From the NCBI GenBank assembly GCA_002350105.1, contig DEDT01000026.1, positions 1 through 26,399 on the forward strand: a stretch of DNA of 26,399 nucleotides, read 5' to 3'. A program made the position numbers and the translations under genes. Of this stretch, positions 7,145 to 14,154 are shown in pieces. How positions within the stretch are numbered: position 1 is the stretch's first letter; every line of letters starts with the position of its first letter. Under the pieces are notes generated by a model that saw nothing but the letters and a program-made list of their open reading frames with translations, had not been told where the DNA came from and did no database searches. This DNA is from Selenomonadaceae bacterium UBA2897 (GTDB taxonomy: Bacteria; Bacillota; Negativicutes; Selenomonadales; Selenomonadaceae).

Positions 7145-8599
7145 TCACCAGCCACTGCGTCGCCGCCAGAACGCCGGGCGCAGCAGCGCGATAAAGGTGA
7201 AGATCTCCAGCCTGCCCATCAGCATCTCGAAGCAGAGCGCAAACTTCGTGAAGTCGGGCAGCGCCGCGAAGTTCTGCGTCGCGCCCGCGATGCCGAAGGC
7301 CGGCCCCACGTTGCCAATGGCGGAGACACTGACGCCGATGGCATCAAACACCTCCAGCCCGTCCCAGGTGTAGAGCAGCGCAAAGAACACAATGAACACC
7401 ATATAGAGGAAAAAGAACTCACCGACGCGCAGCAAGGTCTCATCATCCACACATTGTCCATCCATGTGCACGGTAAGAATCCGCTGCGGACGCAGCTTCT
7501 GATGAACAATCCGCCATGCCTGCTTGAACAACAAGACGATGCGCGCGATCTTCATGCCGCCCGCCGTAGATCCGGCGCAGCCACCGCCAAACATCAACAG
7601 CAGTAAAATGCCTTGTGAAAAAATTGGCCATCGCTCATAGTCAGCCGAGACAAACCCCGCTGTTGTAGAGATTGAACTGACCTGAAAGGAAGCATAGCGC
7701 CAAGCCTCCGACGGCGTCATATCCAGCGCAAAGATAAGATTTGCCGCGATGAGCAGCATCGCCCCCAGCTCGATGCCGAGATACGCCCGAAACTCCGTAT
7801 TCTGCCGCAGCACCCACAAGCCCTTATGCCAGACACGGTAATAAAGACCGAAGTTGCCTCCCCCAAGAATCATAAAAAGCGTCATACAGGTTTCCAGCGG
7901 CCAGTTGTCAAAGTTCATGGCACTGCTGTCAAAAGTTGAGAAACCACATGTACTGATTGCACTCATCGCATGCATAACGGCAATCAACGGTGACATCCCG
8001 CAGAGCAGGAAAACAACCGCTGCTATCGCCGTAAAGCAGACATACATGGAAAAAAGGATACGTGTCATATCCCGCAACCGCGGCAGCACGCGGTCTTTCG
8101 ACGGCCCCGTGGTCTCCGCATTGTACATATAGACGGTACTCTGCCCCGTCTGCGGCAGGATGGCAATAAAGATGACGATGATGCCGAGACCGCCGAACCA
8201 GTTGGTCATCATACGCCAGAAAAGCAAGCTGGGGGGCAGGAAATCCAGTCCCGTCATCACCGTAGCCCCCGTGCCTGTAAAACCGGATATGCTCTCAAAG
8301 ACGGCATCCAGCGGACCGAGCCAGCCACCGAGAAGATATGGCGTCATCCCCATGCTCACGGCCAGCAGCCAGCCCAGTCCCGTGATCGCGATGCCCTCTC
8401 GCATCGTGAGGCTGGCCGCATGCGTGTGGCCATACGTTTTGCAGCCAAAAGCAACGAGCCCCGTCAGCATGGCAGCCACCGAGAAAACCCAGGTCATGCC
8501 ATCCCGCGCCGCAAGGGACAAGCCCAGCGGCAGCAGCAGGATGACGGCCTCAGCCAGCAGCAGCTTGCTCAGGACGAATGCGACAACACGCATATCCAT
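7145..8599 (-). CDS. trkH: TrkH family potassium uptake protein, canonical filter
   Basis: A 484-residue membrane protein of the TrkH/KtrB superfamily, which conducts K+ through four pore loops. The filter motifs are all recognisable: TGTGA (108-112), STCGF (216-220), STTAGF (311-316) and AIGNVGP (427-433). The conserved GGGCAGSTAGGMKIAR stretch follows the third loop. It is hydrophobic throughout, with about ten membrane segments. Start ATG 8597-8599 has AGGAGG nine bases upstream; a second in-frame ATG follows two codons later. It is the last gene of trkA-trkH-trkH, 13 bases after the preceding trkH. The cytoplasmic gating partner is expected to be the TrkA protein encoded two genes upstream. 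Confidence 0.93.
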   Translation of the reverse strand: MDMRVVAFVLSKLLLAEAVILLLPLGLSLAARDGMTWVFSVAAMLTGLVAFGCKTYGHTHAASLTMREGIAITGLGWLLAVSMGMTPYLLGGWLGPLDAVFESISGFTGTGATVMTGLDFLPPSLLFWRMMTNWFGGLGIIVIFIAILPQTGQSTVYMYNAETTGPSKDRVLPRLRDMTRILFSMYVCFTAIAAVVFLLCGMSPLIAVMHAMSAISTCGFSTFDSSAMNFDNWPLETCMTLFMILGGGNFGLYYRVWHKGLWVLRQNTEFRAYLGIELGAMLLIAANLIFALDMTPSEAWRYASFQVSSISTTAGFVSADYERWPIFSQGILLLLMFGGGCAGSTAGGMKIARIVLLFKQAWRIVHQKLRPQRILTVHMDGQCVDDETLLRVGEFFFLYMVFIVFFALLYTWDGLEVFDAIGVSVSAIGNVGPAFGIAGATQNFAALPDFTKFALCFEMLMGRLEIFTFIALLRPAFWRRRSGW

Positions 8600-8612
8600 T
8601 GACAGCTACCTC

Positions 8613-10061
8613 CTATTGATGCCGCAATTTACTGAGGCCCATATCGAGCAGCAGCAAAAAAGCGAAAATCTCGATGCGTCCCAGCACCATCAACAGCGCG
8701 CAAAGCCCCAATGCCCAGCCGGGTAGTGAGGCAAACGCTGGTGCCGCGAAAAGCACCGCCGTCGAACCGCTGCTGGAGAGGCAGCCCGCCGCCACGCCCA
8801 TGGCCTGCATGAGCGTAATGCCCGATAAAGTCAGCAGCAGCGCAAATACCATAAAAAAAAGCATATAAAGAAAGAAAAAACTCAGGATGCGCCCGACAAT
8901 ATGCATGGACACGGGCAGGCCATCGATTTTCAGGCTGATGACAAGCTGCGGGTGCAGCGTGCGGCGCAGCTCCGCCGTAATCATGCGCAGCAGTACGAGC
9001 AGGCGCATGACCTTCAGGCCGCCCGTCGTCGAGCCGATACAGCCGCCGATGAAAACCAGCAGGAAGAGCAGATAGCGCACGAAGGGCGGCCATGACACGG
9101 TATCGGCCGAAACATAGCCGCTCGTCGAAAGAAAGGAAAGGGCCTGAAAAAAGCCGTAGCGCAGACTTTCTGGCAGATCGTAGTACCCCTGATGCCATAG
9201 GCTGCCCGCGATGAGCAGCCCCGCACCGCCGAGCACGAGCAGGAAAGTCCTGAGCTCCATATCCCCGCCGATCAGGCGCAGGCTGCGGCGCTGCCAGGCT
9301 TTCCAGCAGAGCAGGAGATTCAGCGAGGCCAGCAGCATCACGGCGGACGCCGCGAGCTCCAGATACAGCGAATCCTGCCGCAGGAAGAGTATCTCCCCCG
9401 CGCTCCCCGCCGAAGCGACGCCCATCAATGCCTGCGTGACCGCCATAAAACCATCGAGCCCCGCGAGCGCAAAAAGCCCTACGGCCAGGGCGGTCAGCAC
9501 GAGATAAACGCGCGTGGCCTGCCCAATGGACTCCTCCATCTTGTGCCAGACGGGACTGAAAAAGATGCTCTGCCGCGCCGAGAGCGTAAGGCCGAAACAG
9601 CCACTCACCTGCGGCAGCGCCGTCACGAGAATCACGATGAAGTTCAGACCACCCAGCCAGCAGAGCAGGCTATGCCAGAGCACGAAAGCGGGATCTGTCG
9701 GCAAAGCCTGCAGGCAGCTCACGCCCGTCGTCGTCAGCGCCGCCAGGCTCTCGAATAGCGCACACAGGAAGTTCGTCGTCACACCGCCCAGCCAGTACGG
9801 CAGCGCGCCGAAAATACCCAATACAACCCAGCTACCCAGCATGAAGTACGCACTCTCGCGCAACTTCAGCTGCTGCACGCGCCGCCCGCCGAGCGTGAGG
9901 CAGACCATGCCCCAAAGCCCCGCCAGCAACGCGGGCAGGATGAAGGGATATAGCGGCGCCGCCTGCCGTGCCGCGAGACAGACCGGCGGCATCAAGGCCA
10001 GCATGCAGGCCAGCGACAGCCAGCCCCAGAGGCGCCAGCATAGTTCCATACCATGGCGCAT
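8613..10061 (-). CDS. Second, divergent TrkH family protein
   Basis: A 482-residue TrkH paralogue with the same fold features (many membrane helices, GGCIGSTTGGLKVMR near 339-353) but altered pore loops. Loop 1 reads TTTGVS (110-115), loop 2 ASAGSAG (217-222) in place of STCGFST, loop 3 STSGY (312-316) and loop 4 LSSSGS (428-433) in place of IGNVGP. The loop 2 glycine is displaced or replaced, so ion selectivity or conduction may be changed. The ATG is one base after the trkA stop codon, with AAGGGG inside the end of trkA, which implies translational coupling. It may form its own transporter or a mixed dimer with the neighbouring canonical TrkH; nothing in the sequence decides this. Confidence 0.85.
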   Translation of the reverse strand: MRHGMELCWRLWGWLSLACMLALMPPVCLAARQAAPLYPFILPALLAGLWGMVCLTLGGRRVQQLKLRESAYFMLGSWVVLGIFGALPYWLGGVTTNFLCALFESLAALTTTGVSCLQALPTDPAFVLWHSLLCWLGGLNFIVILVTALPQVSGCFGLTLSARQSIFFSPVWHKMEESIGQATRVYLVLTALAVGLFALAGLDGFMAVTQALMGVASAGSAGEILFLRQDSLYLELAASAVMLLASLNLLLCWKAWQRRSLRLIGGDMELRTFLLVLGGAGLLIAGSLWHQGYYDLPESLRYGFFQALSFLSTSGYVSADTVSWPPFVRYLLFLLVFIGGCIGSTTGGLKVMRLLVLLRMITAELRRTLHPQLVISLKIDGLPVSMHIVGRILSFFFLYMLFFMVFALLLTLSGITLMQAMGVAAGCLSSSGSTAVLFAAPAFASLPGWALGLCALLMVLGRIEIFAFLLLLDMGLSKLRHQ

Positions 10062-10062
10062 A

Positions 10063-11415
10063 TCAGTTCTTCCCCTTAAAGTAGCGCATGACTTTCTGCG
10101 AGAACTGCGTTTGGACGATCAGGATGGTCTGGTCGCCCGGCTGCAGCACCGAATTACCATTCGGGATGACCGTTTCCTCGCCGCGCACATAGGCACAGAC
10201 AAGGCACTCGCGCGGCAGTTTCACATCCATGAGCCGCTTACCCGCCACGGGCGCGCCTTCCTGCACGATGACCTCTACGGCCTCGGCCCGCGCGCCTTCC
10301 AGCAACGATACCGAGACGACGCCGCCGCGCCGCGCGAAGGCCAGTACCTCGCTCGCGGAGAGCAGGCGCGCCGACAGTACGACATCCACGCCCACTTTCT
10401 CCATGAGCTCCACGTACTCGTTGCGCGTGACGCGCACGACCGTCTTGGCCTTGTTCTGCGAAAGATGGCGCGCCAGCAGGGCCAGCATGAGGTTCAGCTT
10501 ATCGTCCTCGGTAAGGCAGACCACGACGTCGGCCCCCTGCACGTCCTCTTTCATCAGCAGGTCGATGTCCGTGCCATCACCGCAGAGTACGAAGCCGCGC
10601 GTCAGCTTGCTGGCCAGCAGGTCACAGCGCTCTTTATTCTGCTCAATGACCTTGACCATGACACCCTGTTTCTCCAGCATCACGGCCAGCGCACGGCCCG
10701 TGCGTCCCGCGCCGATGATCATCACGTTGTGCAGTTTGTGCGCGTCGCGCTGGACAAAATTCGCACTGAACTGCTCGATGGCCGAGGGGATGCCGACGAA
10801 GTACGCGTTGTCATGGCGCTTCAGGCAATCGTCGCCATGGGGAATAATCATGTGGTGATCGCGGAAAATCATCGCGGCCAGCACGCCGGCCGGCATGTCG
10901 ATGTCCTTGAAGGGGATATTGGCCAGCGCAGAGTCGCGGTGCACCTTGGTCTCGAAGAGCCGCACCTTGCCCTGGGCGAAATCCTCCACATCGAGCGCCG
11001 CCGGCGTCATGAGGATGCGGTTGATTTCGTGGGCCGTGATGGTTTCCGGGTTGAGCATGAGGTCGATATCGAAGTTCTGCTTCAGGTAGTCTTTGGCCTC
11101 GCTCATGAACTGCATATCGCGGATGCGCGCAATCGTATGCCTGATACCGTGCTTCTTGGCGAGAATGCAGCAGACCATATTCACCTCATCGCTGGCGGTC
11201 ACGGCGATGAGGATGTCCGAGTTGCGGATGTCCGGGTCATTCATCGTAATCGGGCTCGCGCCGTTCGCGAAGACCGTCAGCACATCCAGCGTGTCCTTCA
11301 CCGCTTCGAGCTGGTGCTCGTCGTGATCCACGACGATGACATCGAACTGCTCCTTCGAGAGCAAGTCCGCGATGCTGTACCCCAGCTTGCCCGCACCTAC
11401 AACCACAATACGCAA
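10063..11415 (-). CDS. trkA: TrkA, potassium uptake regulatory subunit
   Basis: A 450-residue cytoplasmic protein with the duplicated RCK layout of TrkA: RCK_N with GAGKLG (7-12), RCK_C, a second RCK_N with GAGRTG (235-240), and a second RCK_C at the C-terminus. Acidic residues at the end of the second strand (Asp30 and Glu258) fit NAD(H) or nucleotide ribose binding. It forms the ring that gates TrkH according to nucleotide binding. RCK_C domains of related proteins also bind c-di-AMP. The start is TTG at 11413-11415, chosen because GAGGTG lies five bases upstream and MRIVVVGAGKLG is the normal N-terminus. It heads the operon with the two trkH genes. Confidence 0.94.
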   Translation of the reverse strand: MRIVVVGAGKLGYSIADLLSKEQFDVIVVDHDEHQLEAVKDTLDVLTVFANGASPITMNDPDIRNSDILIAVTASDEVNMVCCILAKKHGIRHTIARIRDMQFMSEAKDYLKQNFDIDLMLNPETITAHEINRILMTPAALDVEDFAQGKVRLFETKVHRDSALANIPFKDIDMPAGVLAAMIFRDHHMIIPHGDDCLKRHDNAYFVGIPSAIEQFSANFVQRDAHKLHNVMIIGAGRTGRALAVMLEKQGVMVKVIEQNKERCDLLASKLTRGFVLCGDGTDIDLLMKEDVQGADVVVCLTEDDKLNLMLALLARHLSQNKAKTVVRVTRNEYVELMEKVGVDVVLSARLLSASEVLAFARRGGVVSVSLLEGARAEAVEVIVQEGAPVAGKRLMDVKLPRECLVCAYVRGEETVIPNGNSVLQPGDQTILIVQTQFSQKVMRYFKGKN

Positions 11416-11448
11416 AATATCACCTCAAGTCCATTAGTTCGCCCTAGC

Positions 11449-11457
11449 ATTATACCA
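11449..11457 (-). promoter_or_regulatory. Extended -10 promoter of the trk operon
   Basis: The minus strand reads TGGTATAAT, a perfect -10 box with the TG extension, about 34 bases upstream of the trkA start codon. No good -35 is present (GTGCAA at 16 bases is the nearest), as is common for extended -10 promoters. Confidence 0.6.
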
Positions 11458-11504
11458 CAGCAAAGACCATTTGCACGAATGAATCAAAACTTTTATCATA
11501 ACAC

Positions 11505-11533
11505 TTGTCTATATAGAGGGAACAGTCTATAAT
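11505..11533 (+). promoter_or_regulatory. Promoter of the 33-codon peptide gene
   Basis: TTGTCT (11505-11510), a 17-base spacer and TATAAT (11528-11533). Transcription would begin near 11540, at the foot of a small 6-bp hairpin (GTTGCC / GGCAAC) preceding the ribosome site. It is divergent from the trk promoter. Confidence 0.65.
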
Positions 11534-11580
11534 ACAATTGTTGCCCACCCCTATACTGGCAACAGAAGGGGGTGCATTGC

Positions 11581-11682
11581 GTGTCCCAATACCGCTTTTG
11601 GCTTTCCGTCATGGCAAGCGTAATCGCCTACTACGTTTGCAAATGGCTAGACGGGGTAATAGCCTTCCTCATGGGTAACTAG
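11581..11682 (+). CDS. Small hydrophobic membrane peptide, 33 aa (type I toxin-like, unrecognised family)
   Basis: A GTG-started 33-codon ORF ending in TAG. It is supported by its own promoter (11505-11533), a ribosome site AAGGGGG eight bases upstream, and a strong hairpin 30 bases downstream. The peptide has a single hydrophobic stretch (about residues 6-20, FWLSVMASVIAYYVC), then KWLDG and a second short hydrophobic tail. One membrane helix with a charged turn is the pattern of type I toxin peptides and of small hydrophobic peptides common in Firmicutes, but I cannot name a family. A possible antisense start on the other strand (extended -10 TGTTATGCT, about 11690-11698) is weak. It could also be a regulator of a neighbour, such as the Trk system. 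Confidence 0.55.
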   Translation: MSQYRFWLSVMASVIAYYVCKWLDGVIAFLMGN

Positions 11683-11712
11683 CCTGAGCATAACACAGCT
11701 CTTAATGTGCAA

Positions 11713-11754
11713 GAACCCCCCTGCATGAACGCTAAAATACATGCAGGGGGGTTC
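11713..11754. terminator. 15-bp perfect hairpin between the peptide gene and cysK
   Basis: GAACCCCCCTGCATG (11713-11727) and CATGCAGGGGGGTTC (11740-11754) form a perfect 15-bp stem with a 12-base loop. Neither strand has a proper T tract after it. It lies where the peptide gene (plus) and cysK (minus) converge, so it probably ends or protects both transcripts. A second palindrome, TTACGCATTGCGTAA, follows at 11756-11770. Confidence 0.6.
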
Positions 11755-11850
11755 GTTACGCATTGCGTAATGTCCCAAATCGCTTTGCCTACGTCAAGTA
11801 TAGCACACCCTACGTCCTGTTTCAATCAACAGACCGCAAAAATTACTTTC

Positions 11851-12783
11851 TTACTCTGCAAAAAGCTCCGTGGAGAGGTAGCGGTCGCCCGTATCCGGCA
11901 GCAGCACGACGATGTTCCTGTCCTCGTACTCGGGACGCTGGGCGAGCTGCACGGCGGCGGCGAGGGCGGCACCGGCGGAGATGCCGACGAGCACGCCTTC
12001 GCTGTGCGCGAACTGGCGGCCGTACTTGAACGCATCCTCATTGCTGATGGGAAGGACCTCATCGTAGATCTTCGTGTCCAGCGTCTCCGGCACGAAGCCC
12101 GCGCCGATACCCTGAATCTTATGCGGGCCGGCATGCCCCTCGGAGAGCACCGGCGAGGTCTGCGGCTCGACGGCAATGGCCTTGACGTTCGCATCCTGCT
12201 TCTTCAGGTAGCGCGCCGTGCCCGTAAGCGTACCGCCCGTGCCGACACCGGCGATGAAGGCCGCGACCTGCCCGTCCGTATCCTGCCAGATTTCCGGGCC
12301 CGTCGTGGCTTCGTGCGCCGCCGGGTTGGCCTGGTTCGTGAACTGGGAGGGGATAAAGGAATTCGGCGTTGACTCGGCCAGCTCCTCGGCCTTGGCGATG
12401 GCCCCCTTCATGCCCTTGCTGCCGTCCGTCAGCACGATCTGCGCGCCATAGGCCTGCAACAGTTTGCGGCGCTCGATGCTCATCGTCTCCGGCATGGTGA
12501 GGATAGCCTTGTAACCACGCGCTGCGGCGACCGCTGCGAGGCCGATGCCCGTGTTGCCCGACGTCGGCTCGATCAGCGTCGCGCCCGGCTTGATCTTACC
12601 TTCCTGCTCTGCCTTTTCAATCATCGCCTTGGCGATGCGGTCCTTGACCGAGCCGGCCGGATTGAAATACTCCAGCTTCGCGAGGATATTGGCCTTGAGA
12701 TGGTTGACCCTGGCGAAGTTATTCGCCTGCAGCAGCGGCGTGTGGCCGATGAGTTCCGTGACGCTCTGGTAAATCTTTGCCAT
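11851..12783 (-). CDS. cysK: Cysteine synthase (O-acetylserine sulfhydrylase)
   Basis: A 310-residue PLP enzyme that makes cysteine from O-acetylserine and sulfide. The PLP lysine is Lys47 in NPAGSVKDR. The substrate loop TSGNTG is at 74-79, the phosphate-binding GTGGT at 181-185, and GISAGAA comes late in the protein. The length fits CysK rather than cystathionine beta-synthase or the longer CysM forms. The frame opens five codons earlier, but the ATG at 12781-12783 with GGAGG eight bases upstream is the better start. It is divergent from an Rrf2-type regulator and has a strong promoter with a palindrome at its start point, so control by that regulator in response to cysteine supply is likely. 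Confidence 0.95.
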   Translation of the reverse strand: MAKIYQSVTELIGHTPLLQANNFARVNHLKANILAKLEYFNPAGSVKDRIAKAMIEKAEQEGKIKPGATLIEPTSGNTGIGLAAVAAARGYKAILTMPETMSIERRKLLQAYGAQIVLTDGSKGMKGAIAKAEELAESTPNSFIPSQFTNQANPAAHEATTGPEIWQDTDGQVAAFIAGVGTGGTLTGTARYLKKQDANVKAIAVEPQTSPVLSEGHAGPHKIQGIGAGFVPETLDTKIYDEVLPISNEDAFKYGRQFAHSEGVLVGISAGAALAAAVQLAQRPEYEDRNIVVLLPDTGDRYLSTELFAE

Positions 12784-12831
12784 AATCAAAACCTCCATAC
12801 TATGTGTTATGTTCTGTGACTATTTATAAAG

Positions 12832-12848
12832 CATATATTTCTTATATG
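12832..12848. promoter_or_regulatory. Candidate Rrf2 operator at the cysK start point
   Basis: CATATA TTTCT TATATG is a perfect 6-bp inverted repeat with a 5-base centre. It covers the predicted cysK transcription start (about 12847), where a bound repressor would block initiation. A very similar ATATA TTTAG TATAT lies at the Rrf2 gene's own promoter. Confidence 0.5.
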
Positions 12849-12853
12849 TTTAT

Positions 12854-12882
12854 ATTTTAATCACTCTCAGCCCGTTTGTCAA
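12854..12882 (-). promoter_or_regulatory. Promoter of cysK
   Basis: On the minus strand TTGACA (12877-12882), a 17-base spacer and TAAAAT (12854-12859). It is near consensus and gives a leader of about 64 bases. Confidence 0.72.
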
Positions 12883-12926
12883 TACGCCTAAACAAAATTT
12901 ATCATTCATATCAAGAACATAGGTCA

Positions 12927-12955
12927 TTGACATTCTTAGTTATTCCATATATATT
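12927..12955 (+). promoter_or_regulatory. Promoter of the Rrf2 regulator gene
   Basis: TTGACA (12927-12932), a 17-base spacer and TATATT (12950-12955), placed 40 bases upstream of the start codon. Confidence 0.7.
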
Positions 12956-12963
12956 TAGTATAT
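12949..12963. promoter_or_regulatory. Candidate autoregulatory operator in the Rrf2 promoter
   Basis: ATATA TTTAG TATAT is a 5-bp inverted repeat with a 5-base centre, overlapping the -10 box. It shares its layout with the palindrome at the cysK start. The AT-rich sequence makes chance matches easy, so this is tentative. Confidence 0.38.
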
Positions 12964-12994
12964 AATTGATGACGTAAATTGCGAGGGATATAAT

Positions 12995-13441
12995 ATGAAG
13001 ATTTCAGCCAAAGGGCGTTATGGTATGGCGGCCATGACCTATCTGGCACGCCACTATCAGGCTGGCGCCCCCATCACCATCATTTCCATTTCCGAGAAGC
13101 TGGGCATTTCCAAGATTTACCTCGAACAGGTCTTTTCCCTGCTCAAGCGCGCCCGCCTCGTGAACTCCATCAAGGGCAGCCAGGGCGGGTACCGGCTCAC
13201 GCGGGCACCGTACGAGATCTCGGCCTTCGATATTCTTTCGGCCATCGAGCTGTCCCTCATGGAGCAGACGGCCCCCGCCGCGCCGGACAAGCTGCCCGAG
13301 CTCGACCGTGCCATGGAATCAGCCGTCTACGCACCGCTTGATACAGCGATTAAGGACACGCTGAGTGCCGTGACCCTCGACAAGATCCTGCAGGCCTTCG
13401 ATGCCCAGAGCAACGCCGACAACTTCATGTACTTTATCTGA
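12995..13441 (+). CDS. Rrf2 family transcriptional regulator (CymR-like)
   Basis: A 148-residue DNA-binding protein of the Rrf2 family. The N-terminal winged helix-turn-helix MKISAKGRYGMAAMTYLA...ISEKLGISKIYLEQVFSLLKRARLV...GSQGGYRL is plain. The protein contains no cysteine, so it cannot hold an Fe-S cluster through the usual three-cysteine loop of IscR, RsrR or NsrR. This, and its place back-to-back with cysK, points to the CymR type, which represses cysteine genes with CysK itself acting as the co-regulator in Bacillus. It starts at ATG 12995 with GAGGGA six bases before it, and is followed by an intrinsic terminator at 13521-13553. The target set is inferred only from the neighbourhood. 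Confidence 0.88.
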   Translation: MKISAKGRYGMAAMTYLARHYQAGAPITIISISEKLGISKIYLEQVFSLLKRARLVNSIKGSQGGYRLTRAPYEISAFDILSAIELSLMEQTAPAAPDKLPELDRAMESAVYAPLDTAIKDTLSAVTLDKILQAFDAQSNADNFMYFI

Positions 13442-13520
13442 GCCGTTACACGCTAAGGCACTGTACACGAGCCAAATTCCTGTTTTTATTATAGGACTTT
13501 CGGGTATACGTACTCTTTTT

Positions 13521-13553
13521 CCGCCTTCGGCAACCGCCAGGCGGCCTTTTTTT
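13521..13553 (+). terminator. Intrinsic terminator after the Rrf2 gene
   Basis: CCGCCT (13521-13526) and AGGCGG (13539-13544) form a stem followed by CCTTTTTTT. The rest of 13442-13659 shows no gene. It contains a repeated CTTTTTTTGC and a 6-bp palindrome AAGGAC/GTCCTT at 13645-13661 that touches the next promoter. Confidence 0.75.
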
Positions 13554-13659
13554 GCTCCTTTTTTTGCATTTTGACGCCTTGAACAGGGCTGAACCGCGAT
13601 TACAGCTACGTATATGCGGTACAAGATGCGTATCTCGTTCTATAAAGGACCAATAGTCC

Positions 13660-13688
13660 TTCACAAAGTGGTGAGAGTATAGTATAAT
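13660..13688 (+). promoter_or_regulatory. Promoter of the 77-aa protein gene
   Basis: TTCACA (13660-13665), a 17-base spacer and TATAAT (13683-13688). The -35 overlaps the end of the palindrome AAGGAC-CAATA-GTCCTT (13645-13661), a possible operator. The leader would be about 80 bases long. Confidence 0.65.
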
Positions 13689-13760
13689 GTCGCCGAATAA
13701 GAAAAAGGGAATTGATTTCAGCATTAGCATGCTTACAGTTAAACGTTTTCTATCTCGAAC

Positions 13761-13774
13761 AGGAGGTGCCTCCT
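13761..13774 (+). promoter_or_regulatory. Shine-Dalgarno inside a perfect palindrome
   Basis: AGGAGGTGCCTCCT: the ribosome site AGGAGG can fold on CCTCCT directly after it, giving a 5-bp stem with a GUGC loop that ends one base before the ATG at 13776. This would hide the ribosome site unless the mRNA is opened. A 16-codon upstream ORF (ATG 13729) ends in a TGA at 13777-13779 overlapping the start codon, although it has no good ribosome site. Confidence 0.5.
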
Positions 13775-13775
13775 T

Positions 13776-14009
13776 ATGATGATCGACAACGTCCGTGTTA
13801 CCCTGGAAAATGGACCTTTCACTGCCGAAGACGCGCAGTATTATATTGATCGCATCAAAAAGTCCACGAAACTCACGCTGAAGAAAGTGACCTTCCGCCG
13901 CGCGGATACCTATCTGGATATCCGCTACGCCTTCGAAGGAATTCCTTTCGAGCGCGTGCGCCGGGTAGATCTTACGGACACAAACGAAAAACGCATCGTC
14001 AACAAATAA
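13776..14009 (+). CDS. Conserved-looking small protein of unknown function, 77 aa
   Basis: I do not recognise this protein. It is 77 residues, soluble and highly charged, with no signal peptide, membrane helix, cysteine or metal motif. The predicted layout is strand (IDNVRVTLE), helix (AEDAQYYIDRIKKS), strand (KLTLKKVTFRRA), strand (YLDIRYAFEG), then a basic segment FERVRRVDL, a compact beta-alpha-beta-beta fold. It is a real gene on good grounds: a promoter at 13660-13688, a perfect AGGAGG nine bases before ATG 13776, and a strong terminator after it. Two adjacent ATG codons make the first residue uncertain by one. A stand-alone unit with an RNA-structured leader and tail suggests tightly controlled expression; a nucleic-acid or partner-protein binding role is only a guess. 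Confidence 0.75.
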   Translation: MMIDNVRVTLENGPFTAEDAQYYIDRIKKSTKLTLKKVTFRRADTYLDIRYAFEGIPFERVRRVDLTDTNEKRIVNK

Positions 14010-14052
14010 TTCTCTCTGCGCCATCAGGTGCAGGCAGAATTTCTGCCATGCG

Positions 14053-14098
14053 AAAAAAGGACCCAGAATCGTCACCTGATGATTCTGGGTCCTTTTTT
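14053..14098. terminator. 18-bp bidirectional terminator
   Basis: AAAAAAGGACCCAGAATC (14053-14070) and GATTCTGGGTCCTTTTTT (14081-14098) form a perfect stem with a 10-base loop, with T runs on both strands. It ends the 77-aa gene (plus) and the convergent Fic gene (minus). Its loop contains CACCTGATG, complementary to CATCAGGTG at 14022-14030 in the same plus-strand transcript. Confidence 0.9.
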
Positions 14099-14154
14099 GT
14101 TGCTTGTGCCAAGCAAATATCTGCGGGGATCATTTTATATAGATGCGAGATCAT

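Noticed and set aside
9514..11532. 672-codon plus-strand frame opposite trkA and trkH
   Set aside because: Antisense shadow; no motifs, and it runs through the trk promoter.
13687..13779. Longer upstream ORF starting at 13687
   Set aside because: Its ATG overlaps the -10 box, so it would not be on the transcript; only the 16-codon version from 13729 could be, and that lacks a good ribosome site.
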